Of a stretch of DNA of 64,000 nucleotides, positions 1 to 9,209 are shown piece after piece (the stretch's first letter is position 1; each line of letters begins with the position of its first letter). The translations under genes and the position numbers were made by a program. Below the pieces are notes generated by a model, which did not search any database, had not been told where the DNA came from, and saw only the letters and a list, made by a program, of their open reading frames with translations. The DNA is from Nocardiopsis_B mangrovi (GTDB taxonomy: Bacteria; Actinomycetota; Actinomycetes; Streptosporangiales; Streptosporangiaceae): contig NZ_JBHSFQ010000023.1 in assembly GCF_042653925.1 (NCBI RefSeq), positions 1 through 64,000 on the forward strand, read 5' to 3'.

Positions 1-1202
1 CCCGTCCGGGCGGCGGCCGGCGGCCCGGAGACGGGCGGCGGCCCGTGGAACGCCGGGCCCTGGGGCGGCGCGGTCCCCGGGGCGGGCGGCCGCGCTCCGG
101 CCGGCGCCCCGGGGCCGGGCGTCCCCGCAGGGGGGACGGGTCCCGCGGCCGCCGCGCCGTCGGGGAGGGGCGGCGACGTGACAGAAGGGAGTGTGGGGGC
201 GGTGGGAGCGGCCGGGAAGGTCGGGCCGGTGTCCCCCGAGGGCACCGGTGCCGGCCCCGGCGCGGCGGCCGCGGCCGCCGCTACCGCCGCGCCGGGGTCG
301 GTCGCGGGCATGCTCCACGGCGCGGAGGTGGCCAGCGACCGCAGCGCCCGGATCCACTCCAGGGTGGCGGGGCGGTCGTCGGGTTCGGCGGAGAACATCG
401 CCAGGATCCGGGCGCGCTCACGGGTGGCCGCCGCGACGATGGGCAGGGCGGCGAAGCGCTCGCGCAGCTGCTCCGACGCCGGCGGCGGCTCCTCCCCGGT
501 GAGCGCGAAGAACACGATGGCGCCGAACGCGTAGCGGTCGGTGGCCGCCGTGTACTCGCCGGTGAAGATCTCGGGGGCGGCGTAGCCGGGGGTGAACCAC
601 GGCTTGGCGGTGATGTGCCGGGCGGCGATCCGGCTCAGCCCGAAGTCGACCAGCGTCGCCTGGCCTTCGTCGCCGATCATGATGTTGCCCGGCGACAGGT
701 CGCCGTGCACCACCACCCGCTTGGACGGGGTCGCCCGGCCCGCGTGCAGCAGGTCCAGCACTTCGGCGACCTGCTCCAGATGGCGCAGGATCTCGCGCTG
801 GCCGCGGGGGCCGTCGGCGGTGCGCTCGGCCCGCCAGTCGCGCAGGTCGAGCCCCTCGACGTGGTTCATCACCAGGTAGAGGCACCGGTCGCCGGAACCG
901 GGAGCGCCGCCCCCGGGGTGCTCGGGGGCGCCCTCGAAGTGCTCGCGCACCCCCACCACGCCCAGCCGGTTGATGAACCGCAGCAGCTCCGCCTGCTCGT
1001 TCCACCGGCGGCTGAGCTCGGCGAACTGCTCCTCGTTGGCGACCGCGTCGGCGTTGAGGACCTTCACCACCACCGGCTCCGTCTGGCCGGCGAGCGTGAC
1101 CTCCGCCAGGTACAGAGTGGCCTCTCCGCCGCGCCCCACCGACCTGACCAGCCGGTATTTGTCCGGCTGCGAATCCGGGCCGACGAACAACGCAGAACTC
1201 AC
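1..1202 (-). CDS. Serine/threonine protein kinase, 3' end outside window
   Basis: Membrane-associated Ser/Thr kinase, about 400 residues visible; the C-terminus lies beyond position 1. The frame stays in register with its paralogue at 1353-3185: the catalytic loop HGDLSPGN falls at residues 166-173 in both. Loop Asp and Asn are present, but the usual HRDxKP is replaced by HGDLSP, as in aminoglycoside-phosphotransferase-like kinases. At the window edge the frame enters a Pro/Ala-rich linker (GPPPVSGPPAAART), so a TM segment and outer sensor domain like the paralogue's probably follow. Start chosen as GTG at 1202 by match to the paralogue; an in-frame ATG at 1214 is also possible. Substrate unknown. 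Confidence 0.85.
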   Translation of the reverse strand, partial: MSSALFVGPDSQPDKYRLVRSVGRGGEATLYLAEVTLAGQTEPVVVKVLNADAVANEEQFAELSRRWNEQAELLRFINRLGVVGVREHFEGAPEHPGGGAPGSGDRCLYLVMNHVEGLDLRDWRAERTADGPRGQREILRHLEQVAEVLDLLHAGRATPSKRVVVHGDLSPGNIMIGDEGQATLVDFGLSRIAARHITAKPWFTPGYAAPEIFTGEYTAATDRYAFGAIVFFALTGEEPPPASEQLRERFAALPIVAAATRERARILAMFSAEPDDRPATLEWIRALRSLATSAPWSMPATDPGAAVAAAAAAAPGPAPVPSGDTGPTFPAAPTAPTLPSVTSPPLPDGAAAAGPVPPAGTPGPGAPAGARPPAPGTAPPQGPAFHGPPPVSGPPAAART

Positions 1203-1352
1203 GAGAGCCCTCATTCCGATCGGGAAGGTGGTGGGGACCGCCGCGCCTCCGCGGGCGTGTCCGCCAGCGTAACGGCCTGCGGGCGCCGTGAGGCGCGCGA
1301 CGCGTTCCCGCCCGGCTGCGCGGTCCGGCAGCGGGCCGCGCAGCCGCGGCGG

Positions 1353-3185
1353 TCAGGTCAGCTTGGGGTCGCCCCAGACCGCCGCGGTCCCGCCCGAGGG
1401 GCAGGAGCCGCCCCAGTCGACGGTGAGCCGCAGCCGCATGACGCCCTGCACGGAGACGTCGACATCGGCGGTGTCGCCGGCCGACACGGTCTCGGAGAAC
1501 AGGCGCTCGCCGTCGCCGACCACCGAGAACGTGGCGCTGCCGGAACCTCCCGTGAGCCCCACGGTGGACCGGAGGTCGGCCGAGCCGCGCGCGAGGTTGT
1601 ACTCGGCGGACGGCTTGGCGCACTCGCCGCTGACCTTCAGCGATTCGGCGTAGGTGACGTCGCCGAGGGTCGCCGATCCGCTCTCATACCCGGCGGCGGG
1701 CAGGATCTGGGCCGACCCCGACAGCGGGGCGCCGGGGGTGTCGTTGACCGTCCGCCCCTCCTCCTCGTCGCCGGCCTCGTCGGCGGCGTCCGCGTCCTGG
1801 GCGTCGTCGTCGCCCTTGCCTTCGCCGCTCTCGGCGGAGCCGCCCTCGTTGTCGGGAACCGAGGGGTCGGCCTCTCCTCCGGGCTCCGGGTCGTCCGCGG
1901 CGGCCGTGACATCGGCGCCGTCACCGGAGAGGACGAAGGCGGCCGCCCCGCCAGCGGTCGCGAGGAGCGCCACGGCGGCCGCCACCGCGATCAGCGCCGT
2001 GCGCCGCTTGCGGGGGGTGCGCGCGGGGACCGTTCCGGCGTCGGCCGCGGGTGCCGCGGGGGCTCCGGACGCAGCCCCGGCGGGCGGGCGGCCGGCCGGC
2101 ACCGTGGGCGCGCCCGGCGCGGCGGGGCCGGGCGCCGCATAGGCGTGGGCGGCCGCCGGCCCCGGCCCCGGCCCGGCGGAGGGCTCGCCCACGGGACCGC
2201 TCATCGGCTCCGTGGCCCCGTGGCCGGATGCGGACAGCGGGGCCGGGCCGACCGCGGGGAAGCCGCCGCCGGCCGGATTTCCGACGGGCATGCTCCACTG
2301 CACCGACGTGCTCAGGGAACGCAGCGTGCGGATCCAGTCCAGGGACATGGGGCGTGCGGCCGGGTCGGCGGAGAACATCGCCATGACCTTGTCGCGCTGC
2401 TGGGGTCCGGCGCCGGCCAGGACGGGCAGTCCCGCGTAGGCCGCCCGCAGCTGCTCGGGGCTGGGCGGCGGCTCCTCCCCGGTGAGCGCGAAGAACACGA
2501 TGGCGCCGAACGCGTAGCGGTCGGTGGCCGCCGTGTACTCCCCCGTGAAGATCTCGGGGGCGGCGTAGCCGGGGGTGAACCACGGCTTGGCGGTCATGTG
2601 CCGGGCGGCGATCCGGCTCAGCCCGAAGTCGACCAGCGTCGCCTGCCCCTCCGTGCTGATCATGATGTTGCCCGGCGACAGGTCGCCGTGCACCACCACC
2701 CGCTTGGACGGGGTCGCCCGGCCGGAGTGCAGGAGGTCGAGGATCTCGGCGACCTGCTCCAGGTAGCCCAGCACCTCCCGCTGCGCCCGCGGCCCGTCGA
2801 CGGGGTTCTCCGCCCGCCAGTCGCGCAGGTCGAGCCCCTCGACGTAGTTCATCACCAGGTACAGGCAGCGCTCGGCGCCCCGCCCGGCTCCGCCGCGCGG
2901 GTGCTCGGGGGCGCCCTCGAAGTGCTCGCGCACCCCCACCACGCCCAGCCGGTTGATGAACCGCAGCAGCTCCGCCTGCTCGTTCCACCGGTGGCTCAGC
3001 TCGGCGAACTGCTCGGGGGTTCCCGCGACCTCGGAGTCGAGGACCTTCACCACAACGGGTTCGGTCCCGCCGGCGAGCGTCACCTCCGCCAGGTACAGCG
3101 TCGCCTCCCCGCCGTGCCCCACGGACCTGACCAGCCGGTACTTGTCGGGCTGGGCATCGGGGCCGACGAACAACTCAGAACTCAC
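1353..3185 (-). CDS. Serine/threonine kinase with TM segment and C-terminal NPCBM-like outer domain
   Basis: 610 residues. N-terminal kinase domain (about 15-290): invariant Lys in VVVKVLD (K47), catalytic loop HGDLSPGN (166-173), VDFGLS (DFG 186-188), APEIF P+1 region. A Pro/Ala/Gly-rich linker follows, then a basic stop (PRKRR) and one hydrophobic TM helix (about 396-419), an acidic Ser/Asp/Glu linker, and a C-terminal beta-rich module (about 490-610) ending in VWGDPKL, which resembles NPCBM-type sugar-binding domains. Inference: a receptor kinase sensing a cell-surface ligand. Start is GTG; the upstream ATG is out of frame. Lies 150 bp upstream of a co-directional paralogue and divergent from the kinase at 3371. 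The loop HGDLSP is atypical for PknB-type enzymes. Confidence 0.92.
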   Translation of the reverse strand: MSSELFVGPDAQPDKYRLVRSVGHGGEATLYLAEVTLAGGTEPVVVKVLDSEVAGTPEQFAELSHRWNEQAELLRFINRLGVVGVREHFEGAPEHPRGGAGRGAERCLYLVMNYVEGLDLRDWRAENPVDGPRAQREVLGYLEQVAEILDLLHSGRATPSKRVVVHGDLSPGNIMISTEGQATLVDFGLSRIAARHMTAKPWFTPGYAAPEIFTGEYTAATDRYAFGAIVFFALTGEEPPPSPEQLRAAYAGLPVLAGAGPQQRDKVMAMFSADPAARPMSLDWIRTLRSLSTSVQWSMPVGNPAGGGFPAVGPAPLSASGHGATEPMSGPVGEPSAGPGPGPAAAHAYAAPGPAAPGAPTVPAGRPPAGAASGAPAAPAADAGTVPARTPRKRRTALIAVAAAVALLATAGGAAAFVLSGDGADVTAAADDPEPGGEADPSVPDNEGGSAESGEGKGDDDAQDADAADEAGDEEEGRTVNDTPGAPLSGSAQILPAAGYESGSATLGDVTYAESLKVSGECAKPSAEYNLARGSADLRSTVGLTGGSGSATFSVVGDGERLFSETVSAGDTADVDVSVQGVMRLRLTVDWGGSCPSGGTAAVWGDPKLT

Positions 3186-3370
3186 GGGAAACGCTCATTC
3201 CACAAGGGGACATGGGTGACACCAAGGAGGAGTAGGAGTAAAGGGTAACGGCAGGCACAACGGGCCCATGCCGGGCGTGGGGCGGGCGTCCGGCCGGGGC
3301 CGCCCCCGGCCGCCGATACAGCCGGTACGCTGCGAATTCGAAGAGACGGAAGGCAGGGGACGGAGCGCTG

Positions 3371-5134
3371 GTGGAACGCGTGCTGGATGGCCGGTACCGG
3401 CTGGTGGAGCGGCTGGGCGCCGGCGGCATGGGCGAGGTGTGGCGGTCGGTCGACGACCGGCTCGACCGGCCGGTAGCGGTCAAGCTGATCCGCCCCGAGC
3501 ACGTCGGCTCCACCGAGATCGTGGCGCGCTTCCAGCGCGAGGCGCGGCTCACCGCGCGGCTCGCCGGGCACCCCAATGTCGTGATCCTGCACGACGTCGG
3601 TGAGCACGACGGCTCGGTCTACGCGGTGATGGAGCTCGTGCGCGGGCGGACGTTCTCGGCGATCGTGCGCGCCGCCGGCCTCCCGCCGCTCGACCAGGCC
3701 GCCGACTGGATCGCCCAGGCGGTATCGGGGCTGTCGGCCGCGCACGCCGCGGGCATCGTGCACCGCGACGTCAAGCCGGGCAACCTCATGGTGGTCGACG
3801 ACGGCACCGTCAAAGTGCTCGACTTCGGGATCGCGGGGTTCACCGACGCCGCCGCCCAGAGCCGGCGGCTCACCCGCACCGGCGCGATCTTCGGCACCCC
3901 GCTGTACATGTCACCGGAGCAGATCCGCGGCGAGACGGTCACCGCGGCGGCCGACCTCTACTCGCTCGGCACGATCCTCTACCAGCTGCTGACCGGGGTG
4001 GCTCCGTTCAAGGACCCCGACCCGATGCGGGTGATCCGCATGCACCTCGTGGAGGCGCCGCGCCCGCCCGCCGAGCTGCGCAGCGGCATCCCCGGCGACC
4101 TCGCCGCCCTGGTGTCGGCCATGCTGGAGAAGACACCGGAACGGCGTCCCTCCGGGGCCGAGGTCCGGGCGCGCCTGGAGCCGTTCCTGGCCGGCGGCCC
4201 GTCCCGGCCCCACCACCGGGTGACCGGGCCCGAGGCGCTGCTGTCGGGGCCCCATCCCCGGATCTCCGCCCCCCGCTCCGGCGGGGTGGCACCGGTACCC
4301 CCGGTGCCGGCGGCGCACCCCGCCGGCACCGGGCCTAACGGCGGGGCGCCCGCCGCTCCCCCGTCGTCCGCTCCGGCGGCCTCCGGGCCCGCCTCGGCCG
4401 GGCCGCCGTCGTCGGGGCCCGCGGCCTCGTCCGGAGCGGCCCGCCGGGCGCTGGGACAGCGCCTGGAGGCCGTCGAGGAACGCGCGCGGGCGGGGCTGGT
4501 CGCCGAGGCCGCGCACGAGCTCCAAGGACTGGTGCCCGACCTGGTCCACGCCTACGGCGCCGACCACCCCGAAACCCTCAGGGCCCGCCGCCGCGGCGCC
4601 TACCTGGCCGGCAAGGGCGGCGACCCGCGCCGGGCGGTGGCGCTGTTCACCGGCCTGCTCGCCGACCTCGACCGCGTCTACGGGCGGCGCCACCCGGAAA
4701 CGCTGGCCGCGCGCTACTACCTGGCCACCAATTCCGGCCGGACCGGCGACCACGCCACGGCCGCGCGCGTGCACGAGGAGCTGCTGCCCGACCTGTCGGC
4801 GGTGCACGGCCCCGACTCCGAGCGGGTCCTGACCACCCGCCTGTACCTCGCCTTCGACGTCGGTGAAACGGGCGACCGGCACCGGGCCGTCGCGCTGCTG
4901 CACGCGCTGGTCCCCGATCTCGCCCGGGTGCTGGGCGCCGGCCACGCCACCACGCTGCGCGCCCGCCACTACCTGGCCGCCTACATCGGCTACGCGGGCG
5001 ACCCCGCCGAGGCGGCGCGCCGCTACGACGACCTCCTGCGCGACCACCACCGGCTGTTCGGGGCGCACCACCCCGAGACCGTCCGCGCCGCCGAACGCCT
5101 CGCCCACTGGCGGCGCCGCGCGGCCGGGGGCTGA
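3371..5134 (+). CDS. PknB-type serine/threonine kinase with C-terminal TPR repeats
   Basis: 587 residues. Canonical Hanks-type kinase domain (about 8-275): Gly-rich LGAGGMGEV, K38 in VAVKL, HRDVKPGN (131-138), DFG (151-153), GTPLYMSPEQ. A low-complexity Pro/Ala/Ser linker (about 280-360) is followed by four or five TPR-like helical repeats of the kind seen in NB-ARC/TPR proteins, each with the recurrent pattern L..VYG..HPETL.AR. No TM helix is visible, so it is probably cytosolic and uses the TPRs for protein contacts. GTG start preceded by GGGGACGGAG. Divergently transcribed from the receptor kinase at 3185, sharing a 185-bp promoter region. Target proteins unknown. Confidence 0.93.
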   Translation: MERVLDGRYRLVERLGAGGMGEVWRSVDDRLDRPVAVKLIRPEHVGSTEIVARFQREARLTARLAGHPNVVILHDVGEHDGSVYAVMELVRGRTFSAIVRAAGLPPLDQAADWIAQAVSGLSAAHAAGIVHRDVKPGNLMVVDDGTVKVLDFGIAGFTDAAAQSRRLTRTGAIFGTPLYMSPEQIRGETVTAAADLYSLGTILYQLLTGVAPFKDPDPMRVIRMHLVEAPRPPAELRSGIPGDLAALVSAMLEKTPERRPSGAEVRARLEPFLAGGPSRPHHRVTGPEALLSGPHPRISAPRSGGVAPVPPVPAAHPAGTGPNGGAPAAPPSSAPAASGPASAGPPSSGPAASSGAARRALGQRLEAVEERARAGLVAEAAHELQGLVPDLVHAYGADHPETLRARRRGAYLAGKGGDPRRAVALFTGLLADLDRVYGRRHPETLAARYYLATNSGRTGDHATAARVHEELLPDLSAVHGPDSERVLTTRLYLAFDVGETGDRHRAVALLHALVPDLARVLGAGHATTLRARHYLAAYIGYAGDPAEAARRYDDLLRDHHRLFGAHHPETVRAAERLAHWRRRAAGG

Positions 5135-5307
5135 CGGCCGCTCCGGCCCGGCCGGGGGTATCCGGGTGTACGGGGGCGCGGCGACGGAGGCGCGCCGGGG
5201 CGGCATGCGGCGCCTCTGTCCGAAGTGTCCGATCCGGTCGGCCGAACGGCGCGATTCCCTGCGCGATAAGGCTTTTCGTGTCACCGCGCCCCGCTATCGT
5301 TCGGGGC

Positions 5308-5982
5308 ATGTCAGGACGAGCTTTGAACGAGATCATGGACGAGGGCTGGGCGAAGGCCCTGGAGCCGGTGGCCGACCGCATCACGGCCATGGGGGACTTC
5401 CTCCGCGAGGAGGTCGCCGCGGGGCGGACCTACCTCCCCGCCGGCGAGAACGTGCTCCGCGCCTTCCAGCAGCCCTTCGACGACGTGCGGGTGCTGCTCG
5501 TGGGGCAGGACCCCTACCCCACCCCGGGGCACGCGGTGGGGCTCAGCTTCTCGGTGGCCCCCGATGTCAAGCTGCCGGGCAGCCTGCGCAACATCTACCA
5601 GGAGTACTCCGAGGACCTGGGTCTGCCGGGGCCCTCCAACGGCGACCTCACCCCCTGGACCCAGCGCGGCGTGCTGCTGCTCAACCGCGTCCTCACGGTC
5701 GCCCCCCGCTCGCCGGGATCGCACCGGGGCAAGGGCTGGGAGGAGGTCACCGAGCAGGCCATCCGCGCCCTCGCCGCGCGCGGCACCCCCATGGTCGCGA
5801 TCCTCTGGGGCCGCGACGCCCGCAACCTGCGCCCGCTGATGCCCGGGGTGCCCTGTGTGGAGTCCACCCACCCCAGCCCGATGTCGGCGCACAACGGCTT
5901 CTTCGGTTCGCGCCCCTTCAGCCGCGCCAACGCCCTCCTGGAGGAGCTGGGCACCGCGCCGGTCGACTGGCGGCTGCCGTAG
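5308..5982 (+). CDS. ung: Uracil-DNA glycosylase, family 1
   Basis: 224 residues. Removes uracil from DNA to start base-excision repair. Diagnostic motifs: water-activating GQDPYP (66-71, Asp68), WTQRGVLLLN in the uracil pocket, AILWG, and the DNA-intercalation loop HPSPMSA (188-194; the usual form is HPSPLSA). Length is typical. The ATG at 5308 fits family start sites; an upstream in-frame GTG at 5278 would add ten residues without support. It stands alone between the TPR kinase and the convergent VOC gene. Confidence 0.97.
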   Translation: MSGRALNEIMDEGWAKALEPVADRITAMGDFLREEVAAGRTYLPAGENVLRAFQQPFDDVRVLLVGQDPYPTPGHAVGLSFSVAPDVKLPGSLRNIYQEYSEDLGLPGPSNGDLTPWTQRGVLLLNRVLTVAPRSPGSHRGKGWEEVTEQAIRALAARGTPMVAILWGRDARNLRPLMPGVPCVESTHPSPMSAHNGFFGSRPFSRANALLEELGTAPVDWRLP

Positions 5983-6000
5983 CCGGAGCGGTGGGCGGAA

Positions 6001-6035
6001 GCGGCCGGCCCGGCGGCGCGACCGGGTCCGGCCGC
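6001..6035. terminator. Convergent terminator hairpin
   Basis: Between the 3' ends of ung and the VOC gene: arms gcggccggcccgg and ccgggtccggccgc pair over about 12 bp with one bulged base, loop about 8 nt. No T-run, as is usual at this GC content. Inferred to end transcription from both sides. Confidence 0.55.
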
Positions 6036-6086
6036 GGGCGGCGGGCGGGGGCGGGGGCGGATACCGGATATGCGGATATCAGATGT

Positions 6087-6476
6087 TCAGTCCCCCGCCG
6101 CGGCCAGCTCCTCGTCGCTGCGCTCGATGCAGAACTCGTTGCCTTCGGGATCGGCCAGCACCACGAACCCCTTCCCGTCGTCCGTCCGGAAGTCGGAGAG
6201 GAAGGTCGCCCCGATCGCGAGGACGCGTTCCACCTCGCCATCACGGGAGCCGGAGGTGGGACCGAGATCGAGGTGCACGCGGTTCTTCACCGTCTTCCCC
6301 TCGGGCACCCTCAGGAACAGCAGGCCGGGCTGGCCTTCCGGGGTGTCGATGTAGGCCTCGGCCTCGTCCGGCGCGTTGTCGGGGTGCATGGGCGCCCCGA
6401 TGACCTCACTCCAGAAAGAGGCCAGCGCATAGGGCTCGGCACAGTCGATCGTGACGTTGCGGACGGGCGACGGCAT
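6087..6476 (-). CDS. VOC-superfamily (glyoxalase/bleomycin-resistance-like) protein
   Basis: 129 residues. Single-domain vicinal-oxygen-chelate fold protein: N-terminal VRNVTIDC, substrate-lid segment, HLDLG near the middle (metal/ligand His) and the C-terminal signature LADPEGNEFCIE. Members bind metals or hydrophobic drugs; the substrate cannot be told. Start set at ATG 6476 because GGAGGA lies 7 nt upstream; the longer reading frame has no family support. A degraded second copy of its C-terminal part lies about 400 bp upstream (6850-6945), suggesting a former tandem pair. Confidence 0.88.
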   Translation of the reverse strand: MPSPVRNVTIDCAEPYALASFWSEVIGAPMHPDNAPDEAEAYIDTPEGQPGLLFLRVPEGKTVKNRVHLDLGPTSGSRDGEVERVLAIGATFLSDFRTDDGKGFVVLADPEGNEFCIERSDEELAAAGD

Positions 6477-6849
6477 GATTCCTCCGGTGCGTGACGAGGC
6501 TGCGGCGGCTGGGCCACCGGGCATCATCCCACCCCGGTCCTCCCCGGTGCACGGCGGTTTCCGACTGCGTGGCTCCCGGGGATGGGAGCGGCCGCGTCCG
6601 GTGCGCAACGGACCGGCGCCCAGGAGCCCCCGTGCCCCCACGGGGTGCACGGGGCGGGATGTGTCCAGGTCATGCGGCACAATCACAACTTGATCTCGGA
6701 TGGCCTCGCTTCACGCCCGGACACCGACCGGACAGCGGACCTCCTTCTCCGGCCGGAGAGGTGGCCGGGGCGGCACACGAACGATCGGCCGGAAGCGGCC
6801 AACGGCCGCCGTCCCGGGCGCGGCACCTGCGTGTCGGCCGCGAGTGCTC

Positions 6850-6945
6850 CTCGCCGCGGCCGACACTTCGTCGCTGCTCTCGACGCGGAACGCATCGCAC
6901 CCGGGGCCTTCCGACACCCGGTTCCCGGGGTCCGCGATGAGGCGG
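6850..6945 (-). pseudogene. Remnant of a second VOC-family gene
   Basis: On the minus strand the reading LIADPGN, then GCDAFRVESSDE and VSAAA lines up with the C-terminal LADPEGNEFCIERSDEELAAA of the intact VOC gene at 6087-6476. The flanking sequence contains no start or upstream VOC motifs. Best read as the decayed tail of a tandem duplicate. The rest of 6477-7025 shows no other gene. Confidence 0.5.
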
Positions 6946-7025
6946 TGCCCCGTCCTCCGACATGGAGGGATGTTCTACCCTTTTCCTCGCGTCGTCATTC
7001 GATTACACGGGAAGGTTTCTGAACG

Positions 7026-9158
7026 GTGGACCGAACCGTGAGACCAGGACAGCGGATCGGCGGACGATACGAGTTCATCGAGCCGATCGGCTCCGGCGGC
7101 TTCGGGACCGTATGGAAGGCACGCGACCACCGGCTCCAGGCCGATGTCGCCGTCAAGGGACTGACGGTCCCGCCATCCGCATCGACCGCCGAGTGGGAGG
7201 AACGGCTCGCGAGGTCGGAGCGGGAGGTCCTCAACGCCGCCCGGCTGCGCGACCACCCCAACATCGTGAGCGTGCACGACGTCATCGTCGAGGACGACGT
7301 CCCCTGGATCGTCATGCAGCTCGTCGTGGGCCGTGCGCTGAACCAGCGCCTGCGGGCGTCCGGCCCGCTGTCCGTGAGCGAGGCCGCCGACGTGGCCAGG
7401 GCCATGCTGAGGGCGCTCGGTGCGGCACACGCGGCGGGGATCGTGCACCGCGACATCAAGCCGGGCAACGTCATGCTCGCCGACAACGGCGAGATCCTGC
7501 TCACCGACTTCGGGATCGCGACCCACGAGACGGACGCCTCGCTCACCGTCACGGGCGGTGTCATCGGCTCGGTCGCCTACATGGCGCCGGAACGCATCCA
7601 GGGCGACAAGGGCCAGGCACCGAGCGACCTCTTCTCCCTCGGGGTGACGCTTCACGAGGCCCTGGAGGGGATCTCGCCCTTCACCCGCGACTCGACACCC
7701 GCGTCGATGCACGCGGTGGTCTACGAGGAGCCCCCGCAGCCGACGCGCGCGGGAGCGCTGACGCCCCTCATCACGCGGCTGATGGCCAAGTCGCCCGGAG
7801 ACCGCCCGACGATCGCCGAGGCACTCGCCCTGCTCGACGCACCCCCCTCAGAGGCGGGGGCTCAGGTGGACGCCCCCAACCCGACCGTGGTCGTCACCGA
7901 GGTCTCCCCGGCACCACCGCTGACTCCACCGACGCCGACAGCAGGCGACGAGGCGGAGGCGCCGGCGGATGCGACGCCGCCGGTGATGGCCCAGCAGATG
8001 GCCCCCGAGCCGCAGCCGGGGACTCCCCCGCGCGGAACGACACCGCCGGTCGGCACTCCCCCTCCCGGAGGGACACCGCCGGCAGGCGGCTTCCCACCCG
8101 GGATGACGCCACCGGCGGGGACCTTCCCGCCGGGAATGATGACACCACCGGCGGGCACGTACGCTCCCGGAATGACACCACCGGCGGGCACGTTCCCGCC
8201 GGGAATGACCCCATCAGTGGGGGCCTTCCCGCCCGGAGCACCACCGGCAGGGGGCTTTCCGCCCGGGCCGCCGCCCGCAGGGGGCTTCCCATCCGGGCCG
8301 CCGCCATCGGTACCCCCCCGGGGCCCGGGGTCGAAGTGGCTGGGCTGGATCGTGGCTCTCTCCTTGGCCATCGCCGTCGCCGCCGCCGGCGGCGTGGTCG
8401 TGCTGTTCGTCGTCAGTCAGGGGGAGGACCCGGGACCGGGAGGGGCGGACGACGGGACCGGGTCGGGTGGCGGGTCGTTCGAGAGCGGTTCATCGGTCGC
8501 GATCGAGGACGAGTCCACCGCGGAATCGACGATCGAGGTGACCGGTGTCGAAGGTTCCGCACCGACCGCCCTGGGCGTCACCGTCGACCTCGACCACACC
8601 TACCTCGGAGACCTCGACATGGCGCTGGTCTCCCCCGACGGCACCTCCTTCGAACTGGAAGCCTTCGACCAGCCGCACCAGTACACCGTGGACGCGTCAG
8701 CGGCCGACGCGGCGGGTACCTGGACGCTCCGCATCGCGGACAACCAGGCGCGGGACACGGGCACCCTCAACTCCTGGAGCCTGGATTTCGGCTCGGGTGA
8801 TTCGGGTGATTCGGGTGGGTCGGATGCGTCGGGTGGTGGGACGTTCGAGAGCGATTCGCCGGTCACCATCGAGGACCAGTCCACGGCCGAATCGACGATC
8901 GAGGTGACGGGCGTCGAGGGCACCGCTCCAACATCGTTGGGCGTCAGCGTCGACCTCGACCACACCTACCTCACAGACCTCAGCATCGAGCTGATCGCCC
9001 CCGACGGCACCTCCTTCGAGCTCGAAGCCTTCGACGAACCGCACGAATACACCGTGGACGCCTCATCGGCCCAGGCCGCCGGAACATGGACCCTCCACAT
9101 CGAGGACAGGACCGCGCAGGACTCCGGCACCCTCAACTCCTGGGCTCTGCACTTCTGA
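7026..9158 (+). CDS. Receptor serine/threonine kinase with two extracellular P-domains
   Basis: 710 residues. Kinase domain (about 12-275): GSGGFGTVW, K44 in VAVKG, HRDIKPGN (141-148), DFG (161-163), GSVAYMAPE. Residues about 320-430 are a Pro/Gly-rich tract of repeated TPPAGTFPPGM-like units. One TM helix follows (about 437-463), then two tandem copies of a roughly 100-residue beta module (about 480-582 and 606-710), each carrying LDHTYLxDL, PDGTSFELEAF, AAGTW and GTLNSW, the pattern of proprotein-convertase P-domains (PF01483). P-domains normally sit on secreted proteases, so this is an unusual sensor. GTG start after GGGAAGG. The NACHT gene begins 51 bp downstream on the same strand, probably in the same transcript. 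Confidence 0.92.
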   Translation: MDRTVRPGQRIGGRYEFIEPIGSGGFGTVWKARDHRLQADVAVKGLTVPPSASTAEWEERLARSEREVLNAARLRDHPNIVSVHDVIVEDDVPWIVMQLVVGRALNQRLRASGPLSVSEAADVARAMLRALGAAHAAGIVHRDIKPGNVMLADNGEILLTDFGIATHETDASLTVTGGVIGSVAYMAPERIQGDKGQAPSDLFSLGVTLHEALEGISPFTRDSTPASMHAVVYEEPPQPTRAGALTPLITRLMAKSPGDRPTIAEALALLDAPPSEAGAQVDAPNPTVVVTEVSPAPPLTPPTPTAGDEAEAPADATPPVMAQQMAPEPQPGTPPRGTTPPVGTPPPGGTPPAGGFPPGMTPPAGTFPPGMMTPPAGTYAPGMTPPAGTFPPGMTPSVGAFPPGAPPAGGFPPGPPPAGGFPSGPPPSVPPRGPGSKWLGWIVALSLAIAVAAAGGVVVLFVVSQGEDPGPGGADDGTGSGGGSFESGSSVAIEDESTAESTIEVTGVEGSAPTALGVTVDLDHTYLGDLDMALVSPDGTSFELEAFDQPHQYTVDASAADAAGTWTLRIADNQARDTGTLNSWSLDFGSGDSGDSGGSDASGGGTFESDSPVTIEDQSTAESTIEVTGVEGTAPTSLGVSVDLDHTYLTDLSIELIAPDGTSFELEAFDEPHEYTVDASSAQAAGTWTLHIEDRTAQDSGTLNSWALHF

Positions 9159-9209
9159 CGCCGCCCGGGACCACCCCCCGTACGGACACCGGAAAGGCCG
9201 TCACCCCCT

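Noticed and set aside
45..3248. 1067-codon open frame on the plus strand
   Set aside because: Antisense shadow of two kinase genes caused by high GC; the sequence is Arg/Gly/Pro-rich without motifs.
8030..8330. Repetitive tract considered as CRISPR-like or minisatellite
   Set aside because: In frame with the kinase and encodes Pro/Gly-rich linker repeats; units are imperfect and have no spacers.
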